Under the pieces are notes generated by a model. That model made no database searches and was not told the origin of the DNA. It worked only from the letters and a program-made list of their open reading frames with translations. A stretch of 64,000 nt of DNA from Betaproteobacteria bacterium HGW-Betaproteobacteria-3 (GTDB taxonomy: Bacteria; Pseudomonadota; Gammaproteobacteria; Burkholderiales; Burkholderiaceae_C): positions 91,364 to 155,363 of the forward strand of contig PHCI01000006.1 in the NCBI GenBank assembly GCA_002842205.1, given 5' to 3'. Positions 13,132 to 22,579 of the stretch are shown here, in pieces. Position 1 is the first letter of the stretch, and every line of letters begins with the position of its first letter. The position numbers and the translations under genes are program-made.

Positions 13132-15762
13132 TCAGGCTTCCGCGGTCTCGGCCATTCGCGAGGGGGTGGCGCCTTGTTTTTGCGCCATGGCGGCGATGGC
13201 CTTGTCGACCACGGCCCCGGTTTCCACCGGGCGCATCAGGCGGTCGCGGATCAGCTTTTCGCAGCTGCGCTTGGTCATGGAATGGGGGCGCCCCCCACGG
13301 CTGACAAACATGAACAGCGTGCCCTTGGAGCTGGCCCACATGAGCTGGGCCCGCAGCCACTGCCGCCGCGAATACAGATCGACCCACGCGCCGGGCTGCA
13401 GGCGGTCGAGGATGGCCGATGGGCTCAGCGGCGTGGGTGCGGCTTCGAGGGCATCGTCGTCTGCGGTGGGCAGGGGGGCCGCGCCCGTGTCGGCGGGGTC
13501 CAGTGCGGCAAAGGCGCTGTCGTCGGTGCCGCCCAGGCTGGCGTAATCGGTGGGTTGGGTTTCTTCAAACCCGGCGGCGTCGAGTTCGTGCCGGCCCAGC
13601 CACGGTTGGGCCGCCTTGCGCGGTTTTTGCTGTTCGGGTGTGGCGGCGAGCGTCTCGTCGATGTCCATGGACATCGGCTCGGCCTCTTCCAGTGGTGTGT
13701 AGGCGGGTGATTCCAGCGGCGCGGGTGCCGACAGCGATGCAAAGGCGGATTCTTCGGCGTCCCGCCGCGAGCGGGCCCGCCGCAGCTTCAGCACAGGGTT
13801 GTGCAGGCGCATGAGGGCGTCGAGGAAAGGCTTGGTTTCGGCCCGCTCTTTGCCCAGCAGTTCCAGCCCTGCCTGCAGTGTGGTGACGAGCTTGGGAATC
13901 ATCTCGATCAGCTTGGACGGCCGCCGCAGGGTCACGTCCTGCTTGACGCTCCAGAGCAGGTCAGACACGGCCGTGCGATAGCCGCCCGGGTCGATCTGGC
14001 TGCGCTTGTCCATCAGCTGGGCGTGCGCCATGACCAGCGACCAGGTGCTGTAGAGGAAGTCGAGAATCATGCCAGGCACGTTCTGCAGATCGGGCCGCTG
14101 GCTCAGGTCCCAGGCGATCTGGTCGGCCAGGGTCTGGCGCTCTTCGGCAAACCGGATGGCACGCAGGCCGTTGTAATGGGCTTCGAGCTCCTGGCGGTCG
14201 AGTTCGTCCCAACCCTGTTGCAGTTTGGCCAGTGCGGCGCCGAAAGCCTCGGGCGGGTTGCGCCCCACGGCATTGAGCTGGTTGAAAACCTTTTGCACCG
14301 GCTGGAAAAAGCTGGCGAACTCGCTGTCGAACTCGTCGTTGTAGCGAAAGCTGCGCTGCGCCACGCTTTCGACCAGGCGGCGTGCCGGGTGGGAGGTTTC
14401 GGAGAAGAAACGCGGGTTGTCCAGGGCCAGGTGCAGCAGGGCTGGCTCCAGCGCCACCACGGCCTCGCGCACCGGGGCCAGCAGCAACGGGTCGTGGGCC
14501 ACCTGGTTGACCAGCTTGCGCACCACGTCCAGTCCCACCACCTGCTTGACGCGCTCGGCTTTTTTCTTGAGCTGCATGAGCGCGCGCGCGCGCTCATGCG
14601 GGGCCGCAAACGCGCCCCAGCCATCGCGGCGGAGCCGACTGCCGACGTCCACGGAGCGAACCGGCCGGTCCACCACGGGCAATTCGCGATAGTCGGCCTC
14701 CAGCCGCTGCATGGCCGAGTCTTCGGGGCTGGCGGCTGCGGCCGCGTGGTCGATTGCGGCCAGCTCTTCGTCCACCGCCTGGTAATAGCCCTGGGGCAGC
14801 GCCTGGTCGAATTCGTGCGCGCCCTGATTCAGGAATTCATGGAACACATGGTTCTGGATGGCAGTCTGGGGGCGCGCCAGCAAGGGCATGTCCGGCAGGC
14901 TTTGCAGGCCCGAAGCGGCGCCACCACCACCACCACCACCACCACCACCACCACCATTGCCATTGCCATTGCCATTGCCATTGCCATTGCCATTGCCATT
15001 GCCATTGCCATTGCCACCCGGACCTTGCCCGGTGGCTGCGGCGCCATCGCCCCAGCCGCCACCGAAGGCGCCCGGTCCCTGGGAGGGCGGGCGGGTGGCG
15101 GCCCCCGGCGCATCGACGGCCAGCCGCACCCGGTAACCGGCTTCGGCCACGTTGGCGCGTCGCAGCTGCTCGGTGGCGCTGAGATAGAGCGTATGGAGTT
15201 CGGTGGCGAAGGGCTTGCCGAGGTGGCGCAGGCAAATGGCGCGGATCTCGGCGTCAGGCTCGGTCTTGGCCAGCACTTCGCGCAGGGCACCCGCAAAGAT
15301 CGCTGGCCGCAGCGGGTTCATTTCGGGCCGGATCACGGCTTCGCCCAGCACCGAACTCATGAGCGCGTCCAGGTCGGACAGCTCGCGCTCGACCACGGGC
15401 AGCAGCACCTGCAGCAGTCGCGACGATTCGAGGTCTTCGGCCACCTTGTCGTCGTCCACGAGGCTCAGTTCGGCAAAGCTGGAGCGCCGCGCCTCGGGGG
15501 GGGCGACCGCACCGGTTTCGGCCGCGGCGGCCAGCAGCCGCTTTTTCAGCACATGGGGAAAGGTCTGCAACCAATCGAGTTTGTATTTCAGCAAGCCTCG
15601 CCAGGCCAGGCCGATGCGGTCGCGCGTGGCGACCTCGCGGCTTTTGTATTCGGCGGTCTGCAGCTCGGACACCACCACGTCCAGGCAATGCTCCAGCAAT
15701 GCGGGAGACTTGGCCACCACATCCTCAAGACATTGCCGCAACAGGGGGGAACGATCCGCCAT
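13132..15762 (-). CDS. DUF1631 domain protein
   Basis: A large (876-residue) cytoplasmic, mostly helical protein matching DUF1631, found mainly in beta- and gammaproteobacteria; function unknown. The start is the ATG at 15762 (a TTG six bases upstream is the alternative). The N-terminal region (CLDVVVSELQTAEYKSREVA) and the central RFFSETSHPARRLVESVAQR are conserved-looking. Residues about 250-283 are a striking low-complexity tract, ten Asn-Gly repeats followed by twelve glycines, encoded by two abutting microsatellites. The C-terminus holds a PilZ-like segment (PGAWVDLYSRRQWLRAQLMW). It is divergent from the Pat gene. Confidence 0.85.
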   Translation of the reverse strand: MADRSPLLRQCLEDVVAKSPALLEHCLDVVVSELQTAEYKSREVATRDRIGLAWRGLLKYKLDWLQTFPHVLKKRLLAAAAETGAVAPPEARRSSFAELSLVDDDKVAEDLESSRLLQVLLPVVERELSDLDALMSSVLGEAVIRPEMNPLRPAIFAGALREVLAKTEPDAEIRAICLRHLGKPFATELHTLYLSATEQLRRANVAEAGYRVRLAVDAPGAATRPPSQGPGAFGGGWGDGAAATGQGPGGNGNGNGNGNGNGNGNGNGNGGGGGGGGGGGGAASGLQSLPDMPLLARPQTAIQNHVFHEFLNQGAHEFDQALPQGYYQAVDEELAAIDHAAAAASPEDSAMQRLEADYRELPVVDRPVRSVDVGSRLRRDGWGAFAAPHERARALMQLKKKAERVKQVVGLDVVRKLVNQVAHDPLLLAPVREAVVALEPALLHLALDNPRFFSETSHPARRLVESVAQRSFRYNDEFDSEFASFFQPVQKVFNQLNAVGRNPPEAFGAALAKLQQGWDELDRQELEAHYNGLRAIRFAEERQTLADQIAWDLSQRPDLQNVPGMILDFLYSTWSLVMAHAQLMDKRSQIDPGGYRTAVSDLLWSVKQDVTLRRPSKLIEMIPKLVTTLQAGLELLGKERAETKPFLDALMRLHNPVLKLRRARSRRDAEESAFASLSAPAPLESPAYTPLEEAEPMSMDIDETLAATPEQQKPRKAAQPWLGRHELDAAGFEETQPTDYASLGGTDDSAFAALDPADTGAAPLPTADDDALEAAPTPLSPSAILDRLQPGAWVDLYSRRQWLRAQLMWASSKGTLFMFVSRGGRPHSMTKRSCEKLIRDRLMRPVETGAVVDKAIAAMAQKQGATPSRMAETAEA
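14921..15016. repeat. Abutting microsatellites (CCA)12 and (TTGCCA)10 inside the DUF1631 gene
   Basis: Positions 14921-14956 are twelve CCA units and 14957-15016 are ten perfect TTGCCA units. On the coding (minus) strand they give Asn-Gly repeats then a glycine run. Both unit lengths are multiples of three, so slippage changes linker length without a frameshift. Confidence 0.97.
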
Positions 15763-15928
15763 GATCAAACTTCTGGCCTACCAAAGCTGAAAAACTGATT
15801 ATGCAAGCGATTATTCGACCAAACCATGGCGCAGAAATATTCGGTTGCAGTTGGCATGTTGTGCCCGGGCACGTGGTCCTGCGTACACACCTCGCCTTCG
15901 CCCCCAATTGTTAATAAATTTGACACAT

Positions 15929-15985
15929 AACCCCCCGTAAAATGGTATTTGTTTGCTATTGATAGCGGAGCAATCAGGATTCCCC
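15929..15985 (-). repeat. Dispersed repeat family A, copy 5 (intergenic)
   Basis: CCCCCCGTAAAATGGTATTT, then GTTTGCTATTGATAGCGGAG and CAATCAGG, is a reverse-orientation copy in the 279-base gap between the DUF1631 and Pat genes. A TTGACA at 15920-15925 lies just upstream, so the repeat may overlap a promoter for the plus-strand gene. Confidence 0.85.
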
Positions 15986-16041
15986 CTCGCAACGGCAGGG
16001 CGCCATGTGTCCGTCCATAATGACCTTCGACTGGCCTCACC

Positions 16042-18747
16042 ATGACCGTACGCAATCTCCATCACCTGTTTCAACCCAAGTCCGTGGCGGTCATCGGGGC
16101 ATCCGACCGCCCCCACAGCCTCGGGGCCACGCTGATGCGCAACTTGCGCGAAAGCAGCTTTGCCGGCCCGGTCTGGCCCGTCAACCCCAAACATGACCGC
16201 GTGGCGGGGCAACCCGCCTTTCGCAATGTGGCCAGTCTGCCGGCGCCACCGGATCTGGCCGTGATCTGCACGCCGGCCGCCACCGTGCCGCAGCTGATTG
16301 ACGAGTTGGGGCGCTGCGGGTCGCGGGCGGCGATTGTTCTCACTGCGGGCCTGTCGACCCCCGCCACAGCGGGTGGACCCAGCTTGCGCCAGGCCATGCT
16401 GGACGCGGCCCGGCCGTATCTGCTGCGCATTCTGGGGCCGAACTGCGTGGGCTTGCTGGTGCCCGGCATTGGCCTCAATGCGAGTTTTGCCCATACTTCG
16501 GCGCTGCCGGGCAAGCTGGCCTTCATTTCGCAATCAGGAGCGCTCACCACGGCGCTGCTGGACTGGGCCAAATCGCGCGACATCGGGTTTTCGCATTTTG
16601 TGTCGCTGGGCGACAGCGCCGACGTGGACTTTGGCGACGTGCTCGATTACCTGGGCAGCGACCCGGGCACCCGTGCGATCCTGATGTACATCGAGTCGGT
16701 GCAGGCCGCGCGCAAGTTCATGTCGGCCGCGCGGGCCGCGGCGCGCAACAAACCGGTGCTGCTGGTCAAGGCGGGCCGTGCCCCGGCAGGGGCCAAGGCG
16801 GCGGCGTCGCACACGGGCGCGCTGGCCGGTTCCGACGCCGTGTTTGACGCTGCGGTTCGCCGTGCCGGCATGTTGCGCGTGGACACCCTGACCGATCTGT
16901 TTGCGGCGGCGGAAACGCTGTCGCGCACCCGACCGTTCCAGGGCGACGGGTTGGTCATGGTGACCAACGGCGGCGGTGCCGCCGTGCTGGCGGCGGACGC
17001 GCTGGCCCTGGGCGGCGGGGCGCTGGCCGAATTGTCGGCCGACACGCTGGCGCGGCTCCAGGCGTTTTTGCCCCCCACGTGGTCGCACGGCAATCCGGTG
17101 GACATCATTGGCGATGCGCCGGTTGAGCGCTACGTGAAAGCGCTGGAGGTCGTGCTGGCCGATCCCGCCACCGAGGCCTTGCTGTTCCTGCACGCACCCA
17201 CCGCCATCGTGCCCAGCGCCGAGATCGCGCGCGCTTGTGTGCCAGTGTTGCAGGCCGCTTCGCAGCCGGTGTTGGGCTGCTGGCTGGGGGGGGAGGCGGT
17301 GCAAGAAGCGCGCAGCATCTTCTCCGAGGCCGGCATTCCCTCGCATGACTTCCCCGAGCAGGCCGTGGGGGCGTTCCTGCAGATGGCCGATTTCCACCAT
17401 AACCAGGCGATGCTGCTGCAGACGCCGGTTTCGGTGCCGCAGGCGTTTGCGCCCGACACCGCCGAGGCCCGCCGCATCATTGAGGTGGCGATTGCGGGCG
17501 GCCGGGAACTGCTGACCGAGCCCGAAGCCAAGGCTCTGCTTGCGACCTACGGCGTCCCGGTGGTGGCGACGCGGGTCGTGGCGGACGCTGCCGCCGCCAC
17601 CGCTGCGGCCCGCGAAATCGGGTTTCCGGTGGTGCTCAAGATTCTGTCGCCCGACATTTCGCACAAGTCGGACGTGGGGGGTGTGGCGCTCAAACTGGAA
17701 ACCGTGGCGGACGTGGCGCAGGCGGCCGAGGGCATGCTGTCGCGCATCGGCGCGATGCGCCCCGACGCCCGGCTGACGGGTTTTACGGTGCAGGCGATGG
17801 TGACGCGCCCGCATGCCCATGAACTGATCGTGGGTGCGGCGACCGACCCGGTGTTCGGGCCGGTGATGCTGTTCGGGCAGGGTGGGGTGGCAGTAGAGGT
17901 GATTGCCGACCGCGCGGTGGCACTGCCCCCGCTGAACCTCGCCCTGGCGCGCGATCTGGTGTCGCGAACCCGGGTTTCCAGGCTGCTGGCAGGCTACCGC
18001 GACCGCGCCGCGATCGACCAGGCCGCGCTGCACCTGGTGCTGCTGAAGGTGTCGCAGCTGGTGTGCGACTGCCCACAGGTCATTGAACTCGACATCAATC
18101 CGCTGTTGGCCGACGACCAGGGGGTGATGGCATTGGACGCCCGCGTCCGGGTGGCGCCGACGTCCGCGGCGGCGAGCGCGCGACTGGCCATCCGGCCGTA
18201 TCCGGCCGAGCTGGAGGAGTCGATGACGCTGGAGGGTCAGACCTTGCAGGTGCGCCCGATTCAGCCCGAGGACGAACCCCGGCTGCGCCGGTTTTTCATG
18301 GACGCCGATCCGGCCGACGTGCGGCTGCGCTTTTTCATGGCACGGCGGACCTGGGCGCATTCGGAACTGGCACGCTTCAGCCAGATCGACTACGAACGCG
18401 AAATGACGTTCGTGGCGCTCACCATGCCAGACGGCGCGGTCCCCCGGATCGTTGGCGAAGTGCGCACGGTGACCGACCCCGACAACGCGCGGGCGGAATT
18501 CGCGATCATGGTGGCCTCGAACCTCAAGGGCAAGGGTCTGGGGCGCGCCTTGATGGACAAAATGATCCGCTACCTCAAAGGCCGGGGCACCGGGCAACTG
18601 GTGGGCGAATGCCTGCAATACAACGAGGCCATGGCTGGTCTGGCGCGCAGTGTCGGCTTGCGCGTGACGCCCCAGCCGGGCGGCGAGACCACGCTGCTGT
18701 CGCTCGATCTCCATCCGCCCACGGTGCGCGCAGGTCCGTCCGCCTGA
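16042..18747 (+). CDS. Pat-type protein lysine acetyltransferase (acyl-CoA synthetase-like + GNAT)
   Basis: A 901-residue protein in four parts: CoA-binding domain (SVAVIGASDRPHSLGATLMR) at 1-130, succinyl-CoA-ligase-like domains to about 460, an ATP-grasp domain at about 485-700 (VVLKILSPDISHKSDVGGV), and a C-terminal GNAT domain at about 735-890 with the acetyl-CoA loop NLKGKGLGRALMDKM. This is the architecture of PatZ/YfiQ, which acetylates lysines on acetyl-CoA synthetase and other enzymes. The NDP-forming synthetase part is usually regulatory. The alternative, an active ADP-forming acyl-CoA synthetase, cannot be excluded from sequence alone. Confidence 0.88.
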   Translation: MTVRNLHHLFQPKSVAVIGASDRPHSLGATLMRNLRESSFAGPVWPVNPKHDRVAGQPAFRNVASLPAPPDLAVICTPAATVPQLIDELGRCGSRAAIVLTAGLSTPATAGGPSLRQAMLDAARPYLLRILGPNCVGLLVPGIGLNASFAHTSALPGKLAFISQSGALTTALLDWAKSRDIGFSHFVSLGDSADVDFGDVLDYLGSDPGTRAILMYIESVQAARKFMSAARAAARNKPVLLVKAGRAPAGAKAAASHTGALAGSDAVFDAAVRRAGMLRVDTLTDLFAAAETLSRTRPFQGDGLVMVTNGGGAAVLAADALALGGGALAELSADTLARLQAFLPPTWSHGNPVDIIGDAPVERYVKALEVVLADPATEALLFLHAPTAIVPSAEIARACVPVLQAASQPVLGCWLGGEAVQEARSIFSEAGIPSHDFPEQAVGAFLQMADFHHNQAMLLQTPVSVPQAFAPDTAEARRIIEVAIAGGRELLTEPEAKALLATYGVPVVATRVVADAAAATAAAREIGFPVVLKILSPDISHKSDVGGVALKLETVADVAQAAEGMLSRIGAMRPDARLTGFTVQAMVTRPHAHELIVGAATDPVFGPVMLFGQGGVAVEVIADRAVALPPLNLALARDLVSRTRVSRLLAGYRDRAAIDQAALHLVLLKVSQLVCDCPQVIELDINPLLADDQGVMALDARVRVAPTSAAASARLAIRPYPAELEESMTLEGQTLQVRPIQPEDEPRLRRFFMDADPADVRLRFFMARRTWAHSELARFSQIDYEREMTFVALTMPDGAVPRIVGEVRTVTDPDNARAEFAIMVASNLKGKGLGRALMDKMIRYLKGRGTGQLVGECLQYNEAMAGLARSVGLRVTPQPGGETTLLSLDLHPPTVRAGPSA

Positions 18748-18997
18748 GGTCGAAATGCTAGAATGTTGCGATGCACAAAATCGCGCTGGCCTTGCCGACC
18801 CACGGTGCCTTCCCGGGCCGTGATCTGCCGCGCGGCTATTTTTGTGCTGTGACGCCGCCGTAGCCGGCGTCCGCTCTGCCTCCCCACGCCATTTCGGGTG
18901 CGCCGCAGCGCTGCGGGGCGCCATGTGCGCTGTCTCCCGATTCAAGCTTCTTCACACCACGGCGTCGCGGTGTCACGCCGATTTTTCTCTCACGACC
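18748..18997 (+). other. 250-base leader upstream of the SulP gene
   Basis: This gap carries a TAGAAT -10-like hexamer (18759-18764) and two GC-rich hairpins: GACGCCG/CGGCGTC near 18851-18868, and a near-perfect palindrome around GCGCCGCAGCGCTGC at 18900-18922. The frame is open through much of it, but the translation is arginine/cysteine-rich and unlike SulP. A structured 5' UTR is possible; I could not match it to any riboswitch I know. Confidence 0.4.
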
Positions 18998-20479
18998 ATG
19001 CCTCATTCATCTTTCCGCCAGGACTGGCTGTCCAATGTCCGCAACGATCTGCTCGCAGGTCTTGTGGTGGCCCTGGCGCTGATTCCCGAAGCCATTGCCT
19101 TCTCCATCATCGCAGGGGTGGACCCCAAAGTCGGCCTGTATGCATCGTTTTGCATTGCCACGGTGATTGCGTTCACCGGGGGACGTCCCGGCATGATCTC
19201 GGCCGCAACGGGGGCCATGGCCTTGGTGATGGTCACGCTGGTCAAGGATCACGGCCTGCAATACCTGCTGGCGGCCACCGTGTTGACCGGGGTCCTGCAG
19301 ATTCTCGCTGGCTGGCTGCATCTGGGGGCGTTGATGCGCTTTGTGTCGCGCTCGGTGATCACCGGTTTCGTGAATGCGCTGGCCATCCTGATCTTCGTCG
19401 CCCAGTTGCCGGAACTGACCGGCGTGACCTGGGTGGTTTACGCCATGGTGGCGGGCGGGCTCGGCATCATCTATCTGTTTCCCTACCTGACCAAAGCCAT
19501 TCCCTCGCCGCTGGTGGCCATTGTGGTGCTGTCGGGTCTGGCCATTTACCTGGGCCTGGACATCCGCACGGTCGGCGACATGGGCCAGCTGCCGGACAGT
19601 CTGCCCATCTTCCTGTTGCCCGAGGTGCCGCTGAACCTGGAGACGCTGAAGATCATTCTCCCGGTGTCGGCCACGCTGGCGGTGGTCGGGTTGCTGGAGT
19701 CCATGATGACGGCTTCCATCGTGGACGATTTGACCGACTCGCCCAGCAACAAGAACCGCGAATGCGTGGGGCAGGGCGTCGCCAACATCGCGTCGGGTTT
19801 CCTGGGGGGCATGGCGGGCTGCGCCATGATCGGGCAGTCGGTGATCAACGTGAAATCCGGAGGGCGTGGCCGCCTGTCCACACTGGCGGCCGGTGTTTTC
19901 CTGTTGCTGATGATTGTGTTCATTGGCGACTGGGTGGCGCGCATTCCCATGGCTGCGCTGGTGGCGGTGATGATCATGGTGGCCATCGGCACTTTCAACT
20001 GGGATTCGATCCGAAAGCTCAAGGAGCACCCCAAGAGTTCCAGCCTGGTCATGATCGCCACAGTGATTGTGGTGGTGGCTTCACATGACCTGGCCAAGGG
20101 CGTGCTGGTGGGGGTCTTGCTTTCCGGATTTTTCTTCGCCCACAAGGTGGGCAAGATCCTGCATGTGGGTTCCAAGGCCGAAGACGAAGGCCGTCTGCGC
20201 ACCTACAAGATCACCGGCCAGGTGTTCTTTGCCTCAGCCGAGCGTTTTGTCAACGCGTTCGACTTCAAGGAAGTCATCGAGAAGGTGCGCATCGACCTGA
20301 GCCGCGCCCACTTCTGGGACATCACAGCGGTGAGTGCACTGGACAAGGTGGTGGTGAAGTTCCGCCGTGAGGGCACTGCGGTGGAAGTCATTGGCCTGAA
20401 TCAGGCCAGCGCCACCCTGGTCGACCGCTTTGCGGTGCACGACAAGCCCGACGCGGTTGAACAGTTGATGGGTCACTGA
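18998..20479 (+). CDS. SulP family anion transporter with STAS domain
   Basis: A 493-residue inner-membrane transporter. The ATG at 18998 gives the usual short cytoplasmic start ([20 protein letters not shown]), followed by about 10-12 hydrophobic segments and a C-terminal STAS domain from about 410. Family elements are [39 protein letters not shown] and [14 protein letters not shown]. The subfamily resembles the SulP/bicarbonate-type permeases of Proteobacteria; the anion (sulfate, bicarbonate or dicarboxylate) cannot be fixed from sequence. A universal stress protein follows by 14 bases with its own AAGGAG site, suggesting one operon. Confidence 0.9.
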   Translation: MPHSSFRQDWLSNVRNDLLAGLVVALALIPEAIAFSIIAGVDPKVGLYASFCIATVIAFTGGRPGMISAATGAMALVMVTLVKDHGLQYLLAATVLTGVLQILAGWLHLGALMRFVSRSVITGFVNALAILIFVAQLPELTGVTWVVYAMVAGGLGIIYLFPYLTKAIPSPLVAIVVLSGLAIYLGLDIRTVGDMGQLPDSLPIFLLPEVPLNLETLKIILPVSATLAVVGLLESMMTASIVDDLTDSPSNKNRECVGQGVANIASGFLGGMAGCAMIGQSVINVKSGGRGRLSTLAAGVFLLLMIVFIGDWVARIPMAALVAVMIMVAIGTFNWDSIRKLKEHPKSSSLVMIATVIVVVASHDLAKGVLVGVLLSGFFFAHKVGKILHVGSKAEDEGRLRTYKITGQVFFASAERFVNAFDFKEVIEKVRIDLSRAHFWDITAVSALDKVVVKFRREGTAVEVIGLNQASATLVDRFAVHDKPDAVEQLMGH

Positions 20480-20493
20480 AAGGAGCGCATGGC

Positions 20494-21357
20494 ATGAGCA
20501 ACGAGAAAAAAGTCCTGGCCTGCGTCGATCAGTCGCGCTTTGCCGACGACGTGGTGGATTACGCGGCCTGGGCCGCCCGCCGCATGCAGGCGCCACTGGA
20601 GCTGCTGCACGTGATCGACCGGCCAGCCGACGCTGCGTCGGGCAAAGACCACAGCGGCGCCATCGGCTTTGACGCCCAGGAATCCCTGCTGGCCGAGCTT
20701 TCCAGCGAGGACGAAGCCCGCAGCCGGGCGGCGCGTGAGCGTGGCCGCATCTTTCTGAACCGTTTGCGCGAACGGGCCATCGCTGCGGGGGTGGAGTCAC
20801 CCGATGTCCGGCAACGCCATGGCGTGGTCGAACAAACCCTGATCGAACAGGAAGAGGGCGTGCGCCTGTTTGTGCTGGGTCGCCGCGGTGAGTCCGCAGA
20901 AACCACCCAGCGGGACCTGGGGCGAAATGTCGAACGTGTGGTGCGTGCCTTGCACCAGCCGATTCTTGCCGTCACCGAAGGTTTCCGGGCGCCTCAGCGG
21001 ATCATGATCGCCTTTGACGGCGGCATCGTGACCCGCCGCGGCGTTGAAATGGTGGCCACCAGCCCGTTGTTTCGCGGACTGCCATTGCATGTCCTGATGT
21101 CCGGCAAGCCAGGCCAGGACGCCGCACGCCAGCTTGAGTGGGCCCGAACGACGCTGGTAGGGGCCGGGTTCGAGGTGGTGGCATCGCACCTGCCGGGCGA
21201 TGCCGAGAGCATCATCGCCCGGCAAGTTCTGGCGCAAGGCGCGGACCTGCTGGTCATGGGGGCCTACAGCCACTCGCCGCTGCGCAGCCTGTTGCTGGGC
21301 AGCAAGACGTCGGATCTGCTGCGGTCGGCCCGGATTCCCGTGCTGTTGCTGCGCTGA
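20494..21357 (+). CDS. Tandem universal stress protein (UspA x 2)
   Basis: A 287-residue protein with two Usp domains. The first (1-150) begins KVLACVDQSRFADDVVDYAA. The second begins RIMIAFDGGIVTRRGVEMVA and ends with the nucleotide-binding-type signature LVMGAYSHSPLRSLLLGSKT plus RIPVLLLR. In the first domain the corresponding region (LFVLGRRGESAETTQRDLGR) is partly degenerate. Directly downstream of the SulP gene, it may act as a regulatory partner of that transporter (inference from synteny). It is convergent with the rhodanese gene. Confidence 0.88.
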   Translation: MSNEKKVLACVDQSRFADDVVDYAAWAARRMQAPLELLHVIDRPADAASGKDHSGAIGFDAQESLLAELSSEDEARSRAARERGRIFLNRLRERAIAAGVESPDVRQRHGVVEQTLIEQEEGVRLFVLGRRGESAETTQRDLGRNVERVVRALHQPILAVTEGFRAPQRIMIAFDGGIVTRRGVEMVATSPLFRGLPLHVLMSGKPGQDAARQLEWARTTLVGAGFEVVASHLPGDAESIIARQVLAQGADLLVMGAYSHSPLRSLLLGSKTSDLLRSARIPVLLLR

Positions 21358-21484
21358 CCCGGCAAGGCGTGCGCCGCCGTGTTCTGCACCGAATGCGTGC
21401 TTGAACGCGACAAGGACTCGGCCCGCAAATCGTTTGGGGCCCGCCCACGCTTCGGCGCGGGGCAGGCGGCTTACCGCGCCCGGT

Positions 21485-22387
21485 TCAATTGGTCTGCAGG
21501 CGGCCGGGTACGTTGTCCATGGGCAGGGCTTGCGGTGCCTGCGTCCAGTCCACCATGGAGCCCGGGTAGAGCTTGACGTTTTTCTGGCCCAGGATTTCCG
21601 ACATGGCAAACCAGTTGGTGGCCGCCCAGTGGCCGGTGTTGCAGAACGACACCACGGTGTCGTTGGGCGCGAGATTGGCGTCGGCCGCCACTTTTTGGGC
21701 GTCAGCGGGCGACACCATGGCCGCACTGCCTTGGGCAAACCAGCGGCTGTTTTCCAGGTTGACCGCACCCTTGACGGTGCCGGGCACGCTGGCGGCCGGA
21801 TGCTTGGTTTCGCCACGGAAGAAGGCGGCGGGCCGGGCGTCGATCAGGCTGACCTTTTTGTCGCCAATTTGCGAGACCACCTGCTCGCGCGTGGCGATCA
21901 GGCGGGTGTCGAGCCGGGGTTGATACGTGCTGGCGGCCACCTTGACCGGCTGGTTGTCCGTCGGAAGCTTGGCCGCACTCCAGGCCTCCATGCCGCCGTT
22001 GAGGATGGACAGCTCCTGCAGGCCCAGCACCTTCAGGGTCCAGTAGACCCGCGCGGAGGCGCCGAAGTCGGTGGAGTCAGCCCCGCTGGTGACCACCACC
22101 GCATGGGTCTGCGGGGTCAGGCCCAGCGCCTGCACCAGCGCGGTGAGTTGGGGCAGTTCCGGCACGGTGCCCGGGTTGGTGGCCGGGCCGCGCCAGCTCC
22201 CGTAGGGCGCATTCACGGCGCCGGGGATGTGCTGTTGCGCGTAGCTTTTGGGGTCGCGCGCATCGATCACGCGCACGGCAGGGTTGGACAGCAAGGGCTG
22301 CAATTCCGCGGGCGACAGCAGTGGCTTGGCGGCCAGCGCGACGTGGCTGAGCGCGAGGGCTGCCAGGGCAAGGACGAGTTTTTTCAT
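21485..22387 (-). CDS. Periplasmic tandem rhodanese sulfurtransferase
   Basis: A 300-residue exported protein. The signal peptide is residues 1-20 (MKKLVLALAALALSHVALAA). Two rhodanese domains follow: the N-terminal one has VIDARDPKSYAQQHIPGA but lacks the catalytic cysteine (TSGADST at about 100), and the C-terminal one has the active loop SFCNTGHWA with Cys249. The layout matches thiosulfate/3-mercaptopyruvate sulfurtransferases, in which only the second domain is catalytic. It is divergent from the Rieske protein gene; both products appear exported, which may point to a shared periplasmic sulfur or redox role (inference). Confidence 0.9.
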   Translation of the reverse strand: MKKLVLALAALALSHVALAAKPLLSPAELQPLLSNPAVRVIDARDPKSYAQQHIPGAVNAPYGSWRGPATNPGTVPELPQLTALVQALGLTPQTHAVVVTSGADSTDFGASARVYWTLKVLGLQELSILNGGMEAWSAAKLPTDNQPVKVAASTYQPRLDTRLIATREQVVSQIGDKKVSLIDARPAAFFRGETKHPAASVPGTVKGAVNLENSRWFAQGSAAMVSPADAQKVAADANLAPNDTVVSFCNTGHWAATNWFAMSEILGQKNVKLYPGSMVDWTQAPQALPMDNVPGRLQTN

Positions 22388-22579
22388 GGTGGGGCCTCTT
22401 CAGGTGAAACACGCCATCGGGCGCAAAAGTCGAGTTTATTCCTTTGTGCGGGAATGTGCGGCCGGCCGGGCGCCTGCCCACAGCGGACGGCAGCGTGCAA
22501 CGCAACAGCCATTGACACCCCTTGCGGGCTGCCTTACCGTTCAGCGCAACACGTGCACGGGAACTGAAAGGAAAGCGCC

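Noticed and set aside
14921..15016. Regular repeats considered as a CRISPR array
   Set aside because: The units are contiguous 3- and 6-base microsatellites with no spacers, inside a coding region.
13801..15798. 665-codon plus-strand frame opposite the DUF1631 gene
   Set aside because: Composition (His/Gly/Gln-rich) is typical of antisense frames, and the minus-strand protein has recognisable family sequence.
16534..18945. 803-codon minus-strand frame opposite the Pat-type acetyltransferase
   Set aside because: Antisense shadow; the plus strand has CoA-binding, ATP-grasp and GNAT motifs in order.
18748..18997. Leader of the SulP gene considered as a known riboswitch
   Set aside because: The hairpins and spacing do not match any riboswitch consensus I can recall, so it is recorded only as a structured leader.
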